Made by a program: the position numbers and the translations under genes
From: Bacteroidota bacterium
Lineage (GTDB): Bacteria; Bacteroidota; Bacteroidia; 2-12-FULL-35-15
DNA length: 64,000 bases
Assembly: GCA_947504725.1 (NCBI GenBank)
Contig: CANNHN010000008.1
Coordinates: 47,152 to 111,151, forward strand
Direction: 5' to 3'
Shown: positions 1 to 8,501 of the stretch, in pieces
Numbering within the stretch: position 1 is the first letter of the stretch
How the letters are laid out: each line of letters begins with the position of its first letter
The notes under the pieces: model-generated
Databases searched by the model: none
Told to the model about the DNA's origin: nothing
The model's input: only the letters and a program-made list of their open reading frames with translations

Positions 1-255
1 ATCAATATTGTCAGTTCCTATTCCAGATGATAAAACCATGATTCGTTTACCTTTGTAAGTACCTGTGTGTGTTACAAATTCACGGTTTTGAATTTTAAAA
101 TCAATCGTGTCAAAAAAACTTGAAACAGTCTCTACACGCCCTTGGTCTCCTACAATGATAATGTTTTCGGCTATATTCTCAGGCAATAATTGCAAATGAT
201 AAACGCTTCCATTAGGATTAAGAATAAGTTCCGTTTCAGCTATGATATTGTTCAT
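1..255 (-). CDS. Nucleoside phosphorylase, N-terminal part (runs off the left edge)
   Basis: The reverse strand reads 85 codons from an ATG at 255 to the window edge with no stop. The peptide has the features of the purine/uridine phosphorylase (PNP_UDP_1) family: a GDQGRVE stretch in the first third, then GTYKGKRIMVLSSGIG, which resembles the phosphate-binding loop and following strand of uridine phosphorylases. Family members catalyse reversible phosphorolysis of nucleosides in the cytoplasm for pyrimidine or purine salvage. Only about the first 30% of a typical 290-aa Bacteroidota member is present, so substrate preference cannot be judged. The gene diverges from the stress-protein gene at 347, with a 91-bp gap holding promoter signals. 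No damage is visible; the truncation is only the window edge. Confidence 0.75.
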   Translation of the reverse strand, partial: MNNIIAETELILNPNGSVYHLQLLPENIAENIIIVGDQGRVETVSSFFDTIDFKIQNREFVTHTGTYKGKRIMVLSSGIGTDNID

Positions 256-258
256 GTT

Positions 259-288
259 TTTGGCTTAAAAAAGGTGAATGTATATTTG
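259..288 (+). promoter_or_regulatory. Candidate promoter for the tandem usp genes
   Basis: TTTG at 259-262 is followed after 18 bp by TATATTTG at 281-288. This fits the Bacteroidota sigma-A consensus (TTG, about 17-23 bp, TAnnTTTG). It sits about 60 bp upstream of the ATG at 347, predicting a leader of roughly 50 nt. The -33 element lies just upstream of the divergent phosphorylase start. Confidence 0.45.
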
Positions 289-346
289 TTAAATAGGTTA
301 ATAATTGCTTAATTTGTGAGACATACCTCAAAAGTATTTAAAAAAT

Positions 347-1234
347 ATGATTCAGTCTACTAATAAAATATTAGTTCCAATAGATTTTTCAGAACAGTCG
401 CTTATTGCTCTAGAGCAATCTTTCAATATTGCTCGTGAATACCATGCTGAAATTACGTTGTTGCATGTAATTGAAGAAGCGAGTGCGTTTGCGAAATTTT
501 TCTCAAGCGAACAATCAGAGGATGTAAAGAAGAATGCACAAAAAGAGCTTGACAAACTTGCAGATAGTGTAGAAAAGAAGGCAAAAATAACAGTAAATAC
601 ATTGGTTGCAAAAGGGACCATTTATGAGAAAGTGGCTGAAGTGGCTGAATTGATAAATGCAACAATGATTATCATGGGTACAAACGGAGACGAAGGAAAG
701 CGAAAACTTTTCATCGGGTCGAATGCATTGCGTGTGGTTCGTGAGTCTGTTGTCCCAGTTATTACTATTAAGGGTAAGCATCATCGAAAAGGCTGTAAAA
801 ACATTGTATTGCCACTCGATTTATCTAAAGAAACGCGCGAAAAAGTTACCAAAGCGATTGAACTTTCAAAATTGTTTGGTGGCGCTTCTATTCGTGTTGT
901 TTCTGTTCTATTTACTACAGATGAATTTGTTGTTAATCGGTTAACACGTCAACTCGGACAGGTAAAAACATTTCTAGAAAAAGCAGACATTGAGTGTACT
1001 GCCGAAATTATTAAAGGAATAAAAGGGGAAGAGACCTTAGCTGAAAATATATTAGAATATGCAGGAAAAGTAGAAGGAGATTTAATTATGATTATGACAC
1101 AGCAAGAGGTTGATTTTACTCAGTATTTTATTGGTTCTTCCGCTCAAGAGATTATTAATCATTCTAAAATACCAGTTTTAAGTATTCGTCCTTTGCCTAA
1201 AAAAGATACCACATTATTTCCAAATCCATATTAA
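347..1234 (+). CDS. Universal stress protein, two Usp domains
   Basis: This 295-aa cytoplasmic protein has two tandem UspA-type Rossmann-like domains (about residues 5-143 and 148-283). The first begins KILVPIDFS and carries the ATP-binding signature G-2x-G-9x-G-S at residues 111-125. The second ends NHSKIPVLSIRP, but its nucleotide loop is degraded (MTQQEV replaces the GxxG half), so only domain 1 is expected to bind ATP. Family members form dimers or pseudo-dimers linked to stress and growth-arrest tolerance; the exact activity is rarely known. It is followed after 17 bp by a paralogue of nearly the same length, so the two are probably one transcript from the promoter at 259-288 and arose by duplication. 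Confidence 0.9.
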   Translation: MIQSTNKILVPIDFSEQSLIALEQSFNIAREYHAEITLLHVIEEASAFAKFFSSEQSEDVKKNAQKELDKLADSVEKKAKITVNTLVAKGTIYEKVAEVAELINATMIIMGTNGDEGKRKLFIGSNALRVVRESVVPVITIKGKHHRKGCKNIVLPLDLSKETREKVTKAIELSKLFGGASIRVVSVLFTTDEFVVNRLTRQLGQVKTFLEKADIECTAEIIKGIKGEETLAENILEYAGKVEGDLIMIMTQQEVDFTQYFIGSSAQEIINHSKIPVLSIRPLPKKDTTLFPNPY

Positions 1235-1251
1235 ACTCTAAACTAAAATTT

Positions 1252-2133
1252 ATGAAAGCGTTCAACATCCAAAAAATTTTAATTCCAATTGATTTTTCTG
1301 ATACATCCATGTTGGCTATAGAGCACGCAGGTTTTACTGCTCAATTATTTAAAGCCGAATTGGTTTTACTACACGTAATTGAAAAGCATTGGGAGCAGTT
1401 TAGTATTGTTGCTCCAGAGTTAAGAATATCAACTCCTTCAGATTTGATGAATGCAATAGAAAAAAAATTAGGCGAAGTTGCAGCAGATATTTTAAAAAAA
1501 TATGGTGTAAAATCAACACATGTCACTTCAAATGGAAATATTTTCAACGAAATCCTTACTGTTTCGAAGGAACACAATGTTGATCTCGTTGTAATGGGAA
1601 CGCACGGTACATCTGGTGTTGTTGAGTTTTTTATTGGTAGCAATACTTTTAAAATGGTTACTCAATCAGAATGTCCAATTATTTCTGTTCAAGCACATGC
1701 AAAAAAACTAGGCTTTACAAATATTTTATTGCCAATTGATGACTCAGCACATTCTCGTCAGAAAGTAAATCATGCTATTGTTTTGGCTAAACATTTCGCA
1801 TCCAAAATTCATATTCTTGGCTTATTCGACTCAACTGATGAAACGGATAGAAAAAAATTCGAAATTAAATTGGATCAAATTGAAGAGTATGTTAAAAAAT
1901 GTAATCTTCCATATACAAGAAAAACTGTTGACGGAAAAAATCAATCCAAAACAACATACGACTATGCAAAATCTGTTGATGCGGATTTGATTGTGATCAT
2001 GACTGATCAAGATGAAGCCATCACCGGAAGATTGATGGGAACATACGCGCAGCAGATTATCAACCATTCTAAAATACCTGTATTGTCTATTCAACCTACA
2101 TTAGCGAATATACCTTGGGTGCATCCTTACTAG
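1252..2133 (+). CDS. Universal stress protein, two Usp domains (tandem paralogue)
   Basis: This 293-aa protein has the same two-domain Usp layout as its upstream neighbour. Domain 1 (about 5-147) starts KILIPIDFSDTS and keeps the nucleotide motif from G116 (GTHG, then GSN near 129-131). Domain 2 (about 152-285) ends NHSKIPVLSIQP, and its loop reads MTDQDE, again without the GxxG half. Both genes share a C-terminal proline-tyrosine ending. The ATG is 17 bp after the previous stop, supporting co-transcription. A hairpin-forming intergenic repeat follows at 2155-2235. The role is inferred only from the family: stress-responsive ATP-binding signalling or protection in the cytoplasm. Confidence 0.9.
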   Translation: MKAFNIQKILIPIDFSDTSMLAIEHAGFTAQLFKAELVLLHVIEKHWEQFSIVAPELRISTPSDLMNAIEKKLGEVAADILKKYGVKSTHVTSNGNIFNEILTVSKEHNVDLVVMGTHGTSGVVEFFIGSNTFKMVTQSECPIISVQAHAKKLGFTNILLPIDDSAHSRQKVNHAIVLAKHFASKIHILGLFDSTDETDRKKFEIKLDQIEEYVKKCNLPYTRKTVDGKNQSKTTYDYAKSVDADLIVIMTDQDEAITGRLMGTYAQQIINHSKIPVLSIQPTLANIPWVHPY

Positions 2134-2154
2134 TATTTAAATAAACATTCTATA

Positions 2155-2235
2155 CACTTCGATAGTGTCTGCTTCAGCGCAGAATGCTCAGTGTGACAAT
2201 CTAGTCGTCACACTGAGCGGAGTCGAAGTGTTTTT
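2155..2235. repeat. Hairpin-forming intergenic repeat, possible bidirectional terminator
   Basis: A perfect 12-bp inverted repeat (2186-2197 with 2207-2218, 9-nt loop) is flanked by an outer matching pair (CACTTCGA at 2155-2162 with TCGAAGTG at 2223-2230), giving a long interrupted stem. Five T residues follow at 2231-2235. It sits between the convergent ends of the usp pair and the 2263-5970 gene. The CACTTCGACTCCGCTCAGTG-type word resembles dispersed intergenic repeats common in Bacteroidota genomes. Confidence 0.6.
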
Positions 2236-2262
2236 AATAATACAGAATATGTTGTTTTGGAA

Positions 2263-5200
2263 TTATTGTCTTACAAATCGCGTAGAGGATTCTTTACCTT
2301 CTTTAGAAATTACTTTTACTAAATAGATACCTTTTGAAATTGGATTGAATTGAATCTTTTGTTGATTCGTGTTAGAAGAATAAACCAGTTCTCCAAGCAT
2401 ATTGTATATTGATATGGCAGAAATGTTTTCAGAAGTGATAATATTTACAATGTCGCTGCTCGGATTTGGATAAACATTTATCACTGTGTTTTCAGAAACT
2501 TCATTCTCAATTGATATGATATTGGAATACGTGTAATTACCATCAAAATCGACTTGTTTCAATCGGTAGTAATTTATTCCATTCAAGCGATTTGCATCAA
2601 AATATTGATAGTTTTTTATTGAAGTAGAATTTCCTGCTCCTTCTTGTCTAGAAATATTTGTAAACTCAATTCCATTATTACTTCTTTCTAAATCGAAATA
2701 ATTATTATTTGTTTCAGTCGCAGTGGTCCATTCTAATTGGTTACCATCAGAAGTAGGATATCCAGTGAAGGTTGTTAATTCGATTGGGAGAGGATTAACA
2801 GCTGTAGGACCGCTAAATGTAAATGCATTACTTGTACCTCCTGTAAATGTTGTTGCAACGTTTGAAGTAACTGTTCCAGTTATACCAGCGGTAGTTATTC
2901 CTGTCGCACCTCTATCGTTCCATTGTGTAGGTGCAAATTCAGCTACGTGTAAATCGGCTGCAATAGGAGAAGATATAGCACTACCAAGACTTGCTGACGA
3001 AGAATTATTTTCCCAGTACAATTTTACAGAAGGCGTGCTAGTTCCTGCAGCACGAGCTAAGTTCCAATATTCTTTATAACTAACGTGGTCAATTCCTGCT
3101 CCGTAAGTACTAGTAAGAACAGGTGTTAAGCAATTGTCATTAATTTTCATATATTCAGCAGTAAAAGCATCCGTCAAATTCGTTGGCGCTGATATTTCTA
3201 TTCGTGCCCATTTAGCTGTATTAACAGGCCCAGTAGCAATATATACTTTTCCGGTCGGGAATACAAAAGCAGTATTACCAATTTTTTGAATAGGACCATT
3301 AACAAACGCCCCAACAGTCGCGGATGTTAATGACCCTGGACTAGAAGTTCCACCAGCTCCAATAGTCATTAAATTAGCTGCCGTTGTAATTAATCTACCT
3401 CTTGTTAAAATAAGAGAACCAAGTGTGGAAGTTGCTTGCGTTAACGTTACACCAGATGTAACTAATGAAGAAGTATTATTAATTGTTAAAACAGATGCCG
3501 CTGTCAAAGCAGCAGGCAATCCATTACCTGTCACTTGCGCAACTGTTCCATAATACGTATAACTAGCGCCTGCATTATAGTTTCTAGCACCCGTAACTCT
3601 CACACAACCAGTTGCACCGCTAGCCAATGTTGTGATTCCTTGAGCATGTCTTGTCATTAATACTCCATCGGCATTCAAATTAAATATACCAGTACCCGTA
3701 GTTGCATCAGTAATGGCATAGGAAATCAAATCTAAAATAGCATCTGCATTAACATTCATTGTACCTGATACAGTCAAAATTCCTGTCGCTACAACTTGCA
3801 AATCGTAGGTTACGCTTAAAGCATTGTGGTTTACATTAAATGTTGTTCCAGAATTTACTGCAAAGGTAGCCGCAGCAGGTACGGTTGTTCTTACTGTAGA
3901 CAGTCCTCCCTGAGAAATATTAAAAGTGATAAGTGTTCCACTAAATCCGTTAGTACTTTGGATCGTTTGGGGTAGAGTATTTCCATCAATATTAATGGTT
4001 GCGATTGCTGTAGCAACTGCAGAAGTTCTTGCAAAGGATGCTGCTACTGTAACATCATGGCTAAAGTTTCCAGCAACATTTATAGTCCCTGTTCCTCCAC
4101 CACCAGTTCTTGTAGCTGAAGTTAGATTAATTGTTCCACCGTTAAAGGTAGCAGCGCCATTTAAATCCAGTAGTCCATTTGCAAAGGTACCAGCACCTGA
4201 TGATGAGCATAGATTAATTGCTCCACCGCTTTGTAAAAATGCTCCAGTAACTGTAAGTGTACCATTTCCACCGCCACCTGTAGTAGATCCGGATGCCATA
4301 TTCAAAGTTGCAGTTCCGGAGATTGTACAAGTTGAAGAAACGGAAATACTACCATTTGAGCCTGCTGTTCCAACAGCCGTACTAGAATTAACATTTATTG
4401 TACCAGAAGAGAAAATCATAGCACCAGCAACGTTGATGGTGCCACTGCCACCACCGCCAGTAACACTACCTGGAGTTAAATTAACTGTTGCTCCATTCAC
4501 TGTTAACCCTGCATTAGCGTTGATAATTACAATTGCTGCAGAAAGTGCTCCTGTTGAGGTAGAACCATTAAGTGTTCCACCAGAGAGTGTCATTAATCCA
4601 GTTGAAGTAATGGTCGCATTTCCACCGGTTGTTCTTGTACTTGAAGTTGTATTTAATGTTCCACTCGACATTGTAAAGGTGCCACTTGTTGTGATAGTTC
4701 CATATCCACCAGATCCTGAACCACTACTTGTAGACATATTTACAGTTCCGCCATTGATTAAAATATTTCCTGTGGAGGCAAGTGTTCCGTATCCTGCAGC
4801 ACTTGTTGTATTAGAACTGTTGGTTAAAGTTAATGTTCCTCCAGAAATTGTAGTTGTAGTGCCAACTGAGATTTGCCCATTGCCATTTGCAGTGCCTCCT
4901 GCACCTGAATTTTCTGAAACGATGCATGTTCCAGCTGATTGGGAGTAGGAACCCGTAATATTTAAGGTTATATTCGAATCTGGGAATCCAACAGTACCAT
5001 TTGTTAATACTAAAATTCCTCCGCTCATAGAAAAATTTCCACCAATGGTTGTTCCTCCTGCATTGGTCCCTTTGAGAACCAATCTGCCCGCTCCCGTGCT
5101 TTTTAATGTAAAATCGCTTCCTACTTTGGTTCCATTGAATGCTCCGGCAAAATTAATATCTCCAGCTGCTTGACCAGTATTATTCCAAATGAAATGACCA

Positions 5201-5970
5201 AAATTTTGGCCAATATTTGAAGGTCCAGCACTAGGTCCCAAACAAGCTAGAATTTCACAAGTTGAAGTCACGTTCCAGGTAGAAATAGGAATTACTCCAA
5301 CAGTTGCGGCAAAACTATGTTTGTAAAAACTACCTGGTCCATGTATTAAAGTTCCTGTAGTTGTTATCGTTCCAAAATTCGTAAGAATTCCATTGTTTGT
5401 AATGGTCCGTAAGGAATTAATTATCAGCGTACCAATGTTGGTTATAGTGCCTGCAGCTGCATTTGTAAATGCACCTGCACCAGCTTGTGTAATAGTTGCT
5501 ACTGTTGCATTATTAACGGCTAAATTATTTGTAAAAATACCGCTGTTAGTAATTGATAAGTTATTGTTTATTGTTCCATTATTTATTATGGTACCAGTTG
5601 TTGTTAAGGTGTTTAATGTTCCATTGTTAGTAATTAATCCTGCTAAATTATTTGTAAGAGTAAAGCCTGTGTTAACTCTTAATGTTCCTCCACTATTAAT
5701 GACAATACTTGCAGAGTTGGAAACAGCTGCAACAATATTTACGACATTTGGCGACTGAATTGTAATTGTTCCACTTGCCGCAGTTGGGAATACACCTGCA
5801 CCAGCTGCAACAAAAGATGTACCATCGTGTATCTGCCATGTAGTATTAGCATTCCAGTTTCCTGTAGCTATTGAGCGAAAATCACCAGCAACTTGACCAA
5901 ACGAATTTGAAATAAATAAGACAAAAAAGCAGATTCCGAGTAGAAGCTTTTTTGATAGTATTTGTAGCAT
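2263..5970 (-). CDS. Large exported repeat protein with T9SS type A sorting domain
   Basis: This 1235-aa protein has a signal peptide (residues 1-25, ending SNSFGQ) and then a G/T/S/N-rich body of predicted beta-helix or beta-solenoid repeats. Early short repeats of NNGT type occupy about 100-205, and nine units of about 29 residues occupy about 377-640, each beginning GGTxN or SGTxN. A less repetitive domain follows. Residues about 1160-1235 form a type A sorting domain (VYPNPSSD, then NMLGELVY, ending KESSTRFVRQ). T9SS carries such proteins across the outer membrane, where they are anchored or released. An adhesin or matrix role is inferred. The low-complexity body makes it an unreliable homology target. 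Antisense frames inside it are open only because of the repeat composition. Confidence 0.85.
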   Translation of the reverse strand: MLQILSKKLLLGICFFVLFISNSFGQVAGDFRSIATGNWNANTTWQIHDGTSFVAAGAGVFPTAASGTITIQSPNVVNIVAAVSNSASIVINSGGTLRVNTGFTLTNNLAGLITNNGTLNTLTTTGTIINNGTINNNLSITNSGIFTNNLAVNNATVATITQAGAGAFTNAAAGTITNIGTLIINSLRTITNNGILTNFGTITTTGTLIHGPGSFYKHSFAATVGVIPISTWNVTSTCEILACLGPSAGPSNIGQNFGHFIWNNTGQAAGDINFAGAFNGTKVGSDFTLKSTGAGRLVLKGTNAGGTTIGGNFSMSGGILVLTNGTVGFPDSNITLNITGSYSQSAGTCIVSENSGAGGTANGNGQISVGTTTTISGGTLTLTNSSNTTSAAGYGTLASTGNILINGGTVNMSTSSGSGSGGYGTITTSGTFTMSSGTLNTTSSTRTTGGNATITSTGLMTLSGGTLNGSTSTGALSAAIVIINANAGLTVNGATVNLTPGSVTGGGGSGTINVAGAMIFSSGTINVNSSTAVGTAGSNGSISVSSTCTISGTATLNMASGSTTGGGGNGTLTVTGAFLQSGGAINLCSSSGAGTFANGLLDLNGAATFNGGTINLTSATRTGGGGTGTINVAGNFSHDVTVAASFARTSAVATAIATINIDGNTLPQTIQSTNGFSGTLITFNISQGGLSTVRTTVPAAATFAVNSGTTFNVNHNALSVTYDLQVVATGILTVSGTMNVNADAILDLISYAITDATTGTGIFNLNADGVLMTRHAQGITTLASGATGCVRVTGARNYNAGASYTYYGTVAQVTGNGLPAALTAASVLTINNTSSLVTSGVTLTQATSTLGSLILTRGRLITTAANLMTIGAGGTSSPGSLTSATVGAFVNGPIQKIGNTAFVFPTGKVYIATGPVNTAKWARIEISAPTNLTDAFTAEYMKINDNCLTPVLTSTYGAGIDHVSYKEYWNLARAAGTSTPSVKLYWENNSSSASLGSAISSPIAADLHVAEFAPTQWNDRGATGITTAGITGTVTSNVATTFTGGTSNAFTFSGPTAVNPLPIELTTFTGYPTSDGNQLEWTTATETNNNYFDLERSNNGIEFTNISRQEGAGNSTSIKNYQYFDANRLNGINYYRLKQVDFDGNYTYSNIISIENEVSENTVINVYPNPSSDIVNIITSENISAISIYNMLGELVYSSNTNQQKIQFNPISKGIYLVKVISKEGKESSTRFVRQ
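4051..4842 (-). repeat. Coding repeat array, about nine 29-residue units
   Basis: This is the part of the preceding gene for residues about 377-640. Successive units of 28-30 residues start with GGT, SGT or GAT followed by a short strand (for example GGTVNMSTS, SGTINVNSS, GGTINLTSA) and contain a glycine cluster and a GTIxVxG strand. Units differ from each other, so the array is old rather than recently expanded. Confidence 0.7.
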
Positions 5971-6087
5971 TTTATTGATTAATTAACATGAAAATTTTAA
6001 TAGCAGCAAAAATATACTATTTTTTCACGCAAAGCGATTTTTTTGCGATAATTATCAACAAAATGGAGGTGTAAATCTAGCTGATAT

Positions 6088-6837
6088 CTACTGAGTTAGA
6101 CTACCAAAAACACGTTTTAAAATATCAGTAACTCTCGCAACAGGATCTTTTCGGATTTTTAGCTCTTCCTCAGCGATTAATTTGAACAAGCCTTCCATTG
6201 CTCTATCCGTTACATAAGCTGTTAAATCGGGGTTTTGTTTTTCAACAAAGGGCACTTTGTTGTAGTTATTTATGATTGGATTCCAGTATTTTGTTACTTC
6301 TACTTTATTAATGGCATTTTGAACTACAGGAGTGAATTTTACGCGTAATTCAGCAGTTGTTTTGTCTTTCAAATATTGGGTTGCAGCATTGTCAGCTCCC
6401 TTTAAAATAGCAAATCCATCACCAATGCTCATGCCTTTAATAGCATTTACAAAAACGGGAGCAGCATCTTTAGCTGCTTCTTCAGCCGAACGATTCAATG
6501 TTTCAACAAATTTGTCGAGCTGAGCTTCCATTTTTAATTTTATTGCCCAGTCTTTTACCTTTTGTGCTTCCGATGGAAAAGGAATAAAAAGTTTAGGGTT
6601 TTTATAAAAGCCATCTACTTTAGATGCAAATGCACTTGAGTTGTTTGTTCCAACTGTTAACGCATCTCGCAATCCACTGATAACCTCATCATTTGTTAAA
6701 GGATTGGCAGCAGGAGTTCCTGTTCCTGCATTGACAGCATTTTTTGCAGCATCTGCTGTTTGTTGCAATTGTTGTGAAGTACAAGCAGCAATTGTTACTG
6801 CAATAACTAATAGCGTTGGGAAGATAATTTTTTTCAT
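6088..6837 (-). CDS. DUF4197 domain lipoprotein
   Basis: This 249-aa protein begins with a short lipoprotein signal (MKKIIFPTLLVIAVTIAAC, probable lipidated Cys19), so it is probably an outer-membrane or periplasmic lipoprotein. A short Ala/Gly-rich linker leads into the DUF4197 domain (about residues 45-249): LTNDEVISGLRDAL, the FxNPKLFIPFP-like segment (KNPKLFIPFPSEAQKV) and the C-terminal EGLFKLIAEEELKIRKDP block. The function of DUF4197 is unknown. The gene stands alone between the tandem repeat at 6882-6956 and the T9SS cargo gene, on the same strand as both neighbours. No catalytic motif is visible. Confidence 0.88.
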   Translation of the reverse strand: MKKIIFPTLLVIAVTIAACTSQQLQQTADAAKNAVNAGTGTPAANPLTNDEVISGLRDALTVGTNNSSAFASKVDGFYKNPKLFIPFPSEAQKVKDWAIKLKMEAQLDKFVETLNRSAEEAAKDAAPVFVNAIKGMSIGDGFAILKGADNAATQYLKDKTTAELRVKFTPVVQNAINKVEVTKYWNPIINNYNKVPFVEKQNPDLTAYVTDRAMEGLFKLIAEEELKIRKDPVARVTDILKRVFGSLTQ

Positions 6838-6881
6838 GGTTTTTATTTTTAAAAAGTTTTTCTCTCTTTGTGTGTTATCTT

Positions 6882-6956
6882 GATTTTTGTCATCTCAAAC
6901 GAAATGGATTTTTGTCATCTCGACCGTAGTGGATTTTTGTCATCTCGACCGTAGTG
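6882..6956. repeat. Three tandem 25-bp intergenic repeats
   Basis: Units lie at 6882-6906, 6907-6931 and 6932-6956. Units 2 and 3 are identical (GATTTTTGTCATCTCGACCG followed by TAGTG); unit 1 differs in its last third. The unit resembles the GTCATCTCGACCGTAGTGG word of dispersed Bacteroidota intergenic repeats. The array starts 6 bp past the stop of the 6963-7574 gene and lies 45 bp upstream of the DUF4197 start, so it would be in that gene's leader or promoter region. Confidence 0.75.
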
Positions 6957-6962
6957 GAGAGA

Positions 6963-7574
6963 CTATTTTATTTCAAACGTTAATAATGGTTCATTTTCAA
7001 TAGAAGCTTCTAGCGTGTCTCCAATTACAACTGGTCCAACACCTTCGGGTGTTCCTGTGTAAATTAAGTCTCCCTTTTTTAAAGTAAAAAATTTAGACAC
7101 ATAAGCAATAACGGCATCAAAAGAAAAAAGTAAATCTTTTGTATTTCCAATTTGCACTGTCTTTCCGTTTATTTTCAAATTAAAATTGATAGCATTCAAA
7201 TCAACAAATTTTTTCTTATCGATAAATTTACCAATAGGAGCGGAGCCATCGAAAGCTTTTGCTTTTTCCCATGGCAATCCTTTTTCTTTACATTTTGCTT
7301 GAATATCGCGTGCTGTAAAGTCGATCCCTATTCCAATTTCATCGTAATATTTGTTTGCAAATTGAATGTCAATGTTTTTTCCTGGCTTATTGATCTTTAA
7401 TACCAATTCTACTTCGTGATGAATTTCTTTTGAAAAATCAGGATAGTAAAAAGGTAGATTGTTTTTGATTTGAGCTGTATCAGGTTTTAAAAAAAATACG
7501 GGTTCGCTTGGAACTGGCGCATTCATTTCCTTTGCGTGTTCTGCGTAATTACGACCAATACAAATTATTTTCAT
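6963..7574 (-). CDS. Fumarylacetoacetate hydrolase family protein
   Basis: This 203-aa protein is a compact FAH-fold enzyme of FAHD1/YcgM size. It begins MKIICIGRNYAEHAKEMN and has the motif KPDTA near 30-34. Metal ligands appear intact: E54 and E56 in HHEVELVL and D85 in GIGIDFTARD. The C-terminal YTGTPEGVGPV loop is typical. Members are cytoplasmic Mg2+ or Mn2+ enzymes that cleave or decarboxylate beta-diketo acids or acylpyruvates; oxaloacetate decarboxylation is known for FAHD1. The exact substrate cannot be told from sequence. The gene lies 83 bp downstream of the exonuclease gene on the same strand. Confidence 0.9.
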   Translation of the reverse strand: MKIICIGRNYAEHAKEMNAPVPSEPVFFLKPDTAQIKNNLPFYYPDFSKEIHHEVELVLKINKPGKNIDIQFANKYYDEIGIGIDFTARDIQAKCKEKGLPWEKAKAFDGSAPIGKFIDKKKFVDLNAINFNLKINGKTVQIGNTKDLLFSFDAVIAYVSKFFTLKKGDLIYTGTPEGVGPVVIGDTLEASIENEPLLTFEIK

Positions 7575-7657
7575 AGTTATAAATTCTTTTTTATAATTGA
7601 CAACACTTCGCGCTTCGACTCTGCTCTGGTTGAAAAAGCTCTTTGTGACGTTTTTTC

Positions 7658-8470
7658 TTACCGATTAAAAGCCATTCTTAATTTTATTTCAGTCAGCACT
7701 TTTTTTGTGTACAATGGAAAGTCACCATTTAGCATCCATGAATAATAAGATGGCTCGTCTTTAAAAACTTGCTCAACGGGCTTACCCATATGCTTTCCGA
7801 AGTTAAATACTTCCACACCATTTTCATTAAAAATAATTCGACCAACTAAATCAGCATTTTTATTAATGTTTGTAAAATCGTGTAAAGCTTTAATATCATT
7901 TTTTACTGGCGTTGATTTCACTCCTTTTTTATCTTCAAATTCAACACCTTCATATTTTTCAAGTTGAGCCATAAAAACTTCAAAGGTTGCTTCAATGTCG
8001 GCTTGCGCGCTGTGCGCGTTTTTTATGTCTTTCCCGCAATAAAATTTGTATGCAGCTTTTAATGTGCGTTGCTCCATTTGGTGAAAAATGTTTTGAACAT
8101 CAACAAATCTTCTGCCTTTTATATCGAAATCAATTTCTGCACGCAAAAATTCTTCTACTAAAATCGGAATGTCAAATTTATTAGAGTTGTAGCCAGCCAA
8201 ATCGCAGTCTTTCAGAAACTCAGCCAAGCTTTTTCCAATTCCTTTAAATGTTGGTTCGTTCGCAATATCTTTGTCGTATATGCCATGAATTTCTGATGAC
8301 GTGACTGGAATAGGAATAGTAGGATTTATTCTTTTCGTTTTTATTTCTTTTGTTCCATCTGGAGAAATTTTCAAAAATGAAAGTTCTACTATTCGATCTG
8401 ATGCAACATTTACTCCTGTGGTTTCTAAATCAAAAAATGCAATGGGGCGAGTTAAATTAAGTTGTATCAT
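7658..8470 (-). CDS. 3'-5' exonuclease, DnaQ-like, with ExoX-like C-terminal domain
   Basis: This 270-aa protein has a DEDDh exonuclease domain (about 8-175): Exo I motif FFDLETTG with D14 and E16, Exo II around AGYNSNKFDIPIL, and Exo III as HSAQADIE (the HxAxxD form). After a linker, residues about 225-262 match the small ExoX-like C-terminal module (NFGKHMGKPVEQVFKDEP, then SYYSWML). Such enzymes degrade single-stranded or mismatched DNA ends in repair or proofreading; this stand-alone form is not part of a polymerase. It starts 31 bp after the stop of the TPR-PD40 gene at 8502 and may be in its transcript. Confidence 0.9.
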   Translation of the reverse strand: MIQLNLTRPIAFFDLETTGVNVASDRIVELSFLKISPDGTKEIKTKRINPTIPIPVTSSEIHGIYDKDIANEPTFKGIGKSLAEFLKDCDLAGYNSNKFDIPILVEEFLRAEIDFDIKGRRFVDVQNIFHQMEQRTLKAAYKFYCGKDIKNAHSAQADIEATFEVFMAQLEKYEGVEFEDKKGVKSTPVKNDIKALHDFTNINKNADLVGRIIFNENGVEVFNFGKHMGKPVEQVFKDEPSYYSWMLNGDFPLYTKKVLTEIKLRMAFNR

Positions 8471-8501
8471 CTAAATAAGTTGAGTAAAATATGAATCGAT
8501 G

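Noticed and set aside
3926..4948. Long open frame (340 codons) on the plus strand within the repeat-rich T9SS gene
   Set aside because: It is Pro/Val-rich and is the mirror image of Gly/Thr/Ser repeats on the coding strand. It has no signal, domain or ribosome-binding context.
5393..5758. Second plus-strand open frame inside the same gene
   Set aside because: Same cause: composition of the antisense of Asn/Thr repeats. No independent support.
5971..6087. Promoter for the large T9SS gene
   Set aside because: A CAAAAATA word (TATTTTTG on the minus strand) exists, but the nearest TTG is only about 15 bp away, outside the usual spacing, so it was not listed.
6882..6956. CRISPR array
   Set aside because: The 25-bp units are directly adjacent with no spacers, and no cas gene is present.
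7575..7657. Third copy of the hairpin-type intergenic repeat
   Set aside because: Only fragments of the word (CACTTCG, CTTCGACTCTGCTC) remain and no stem is formed.
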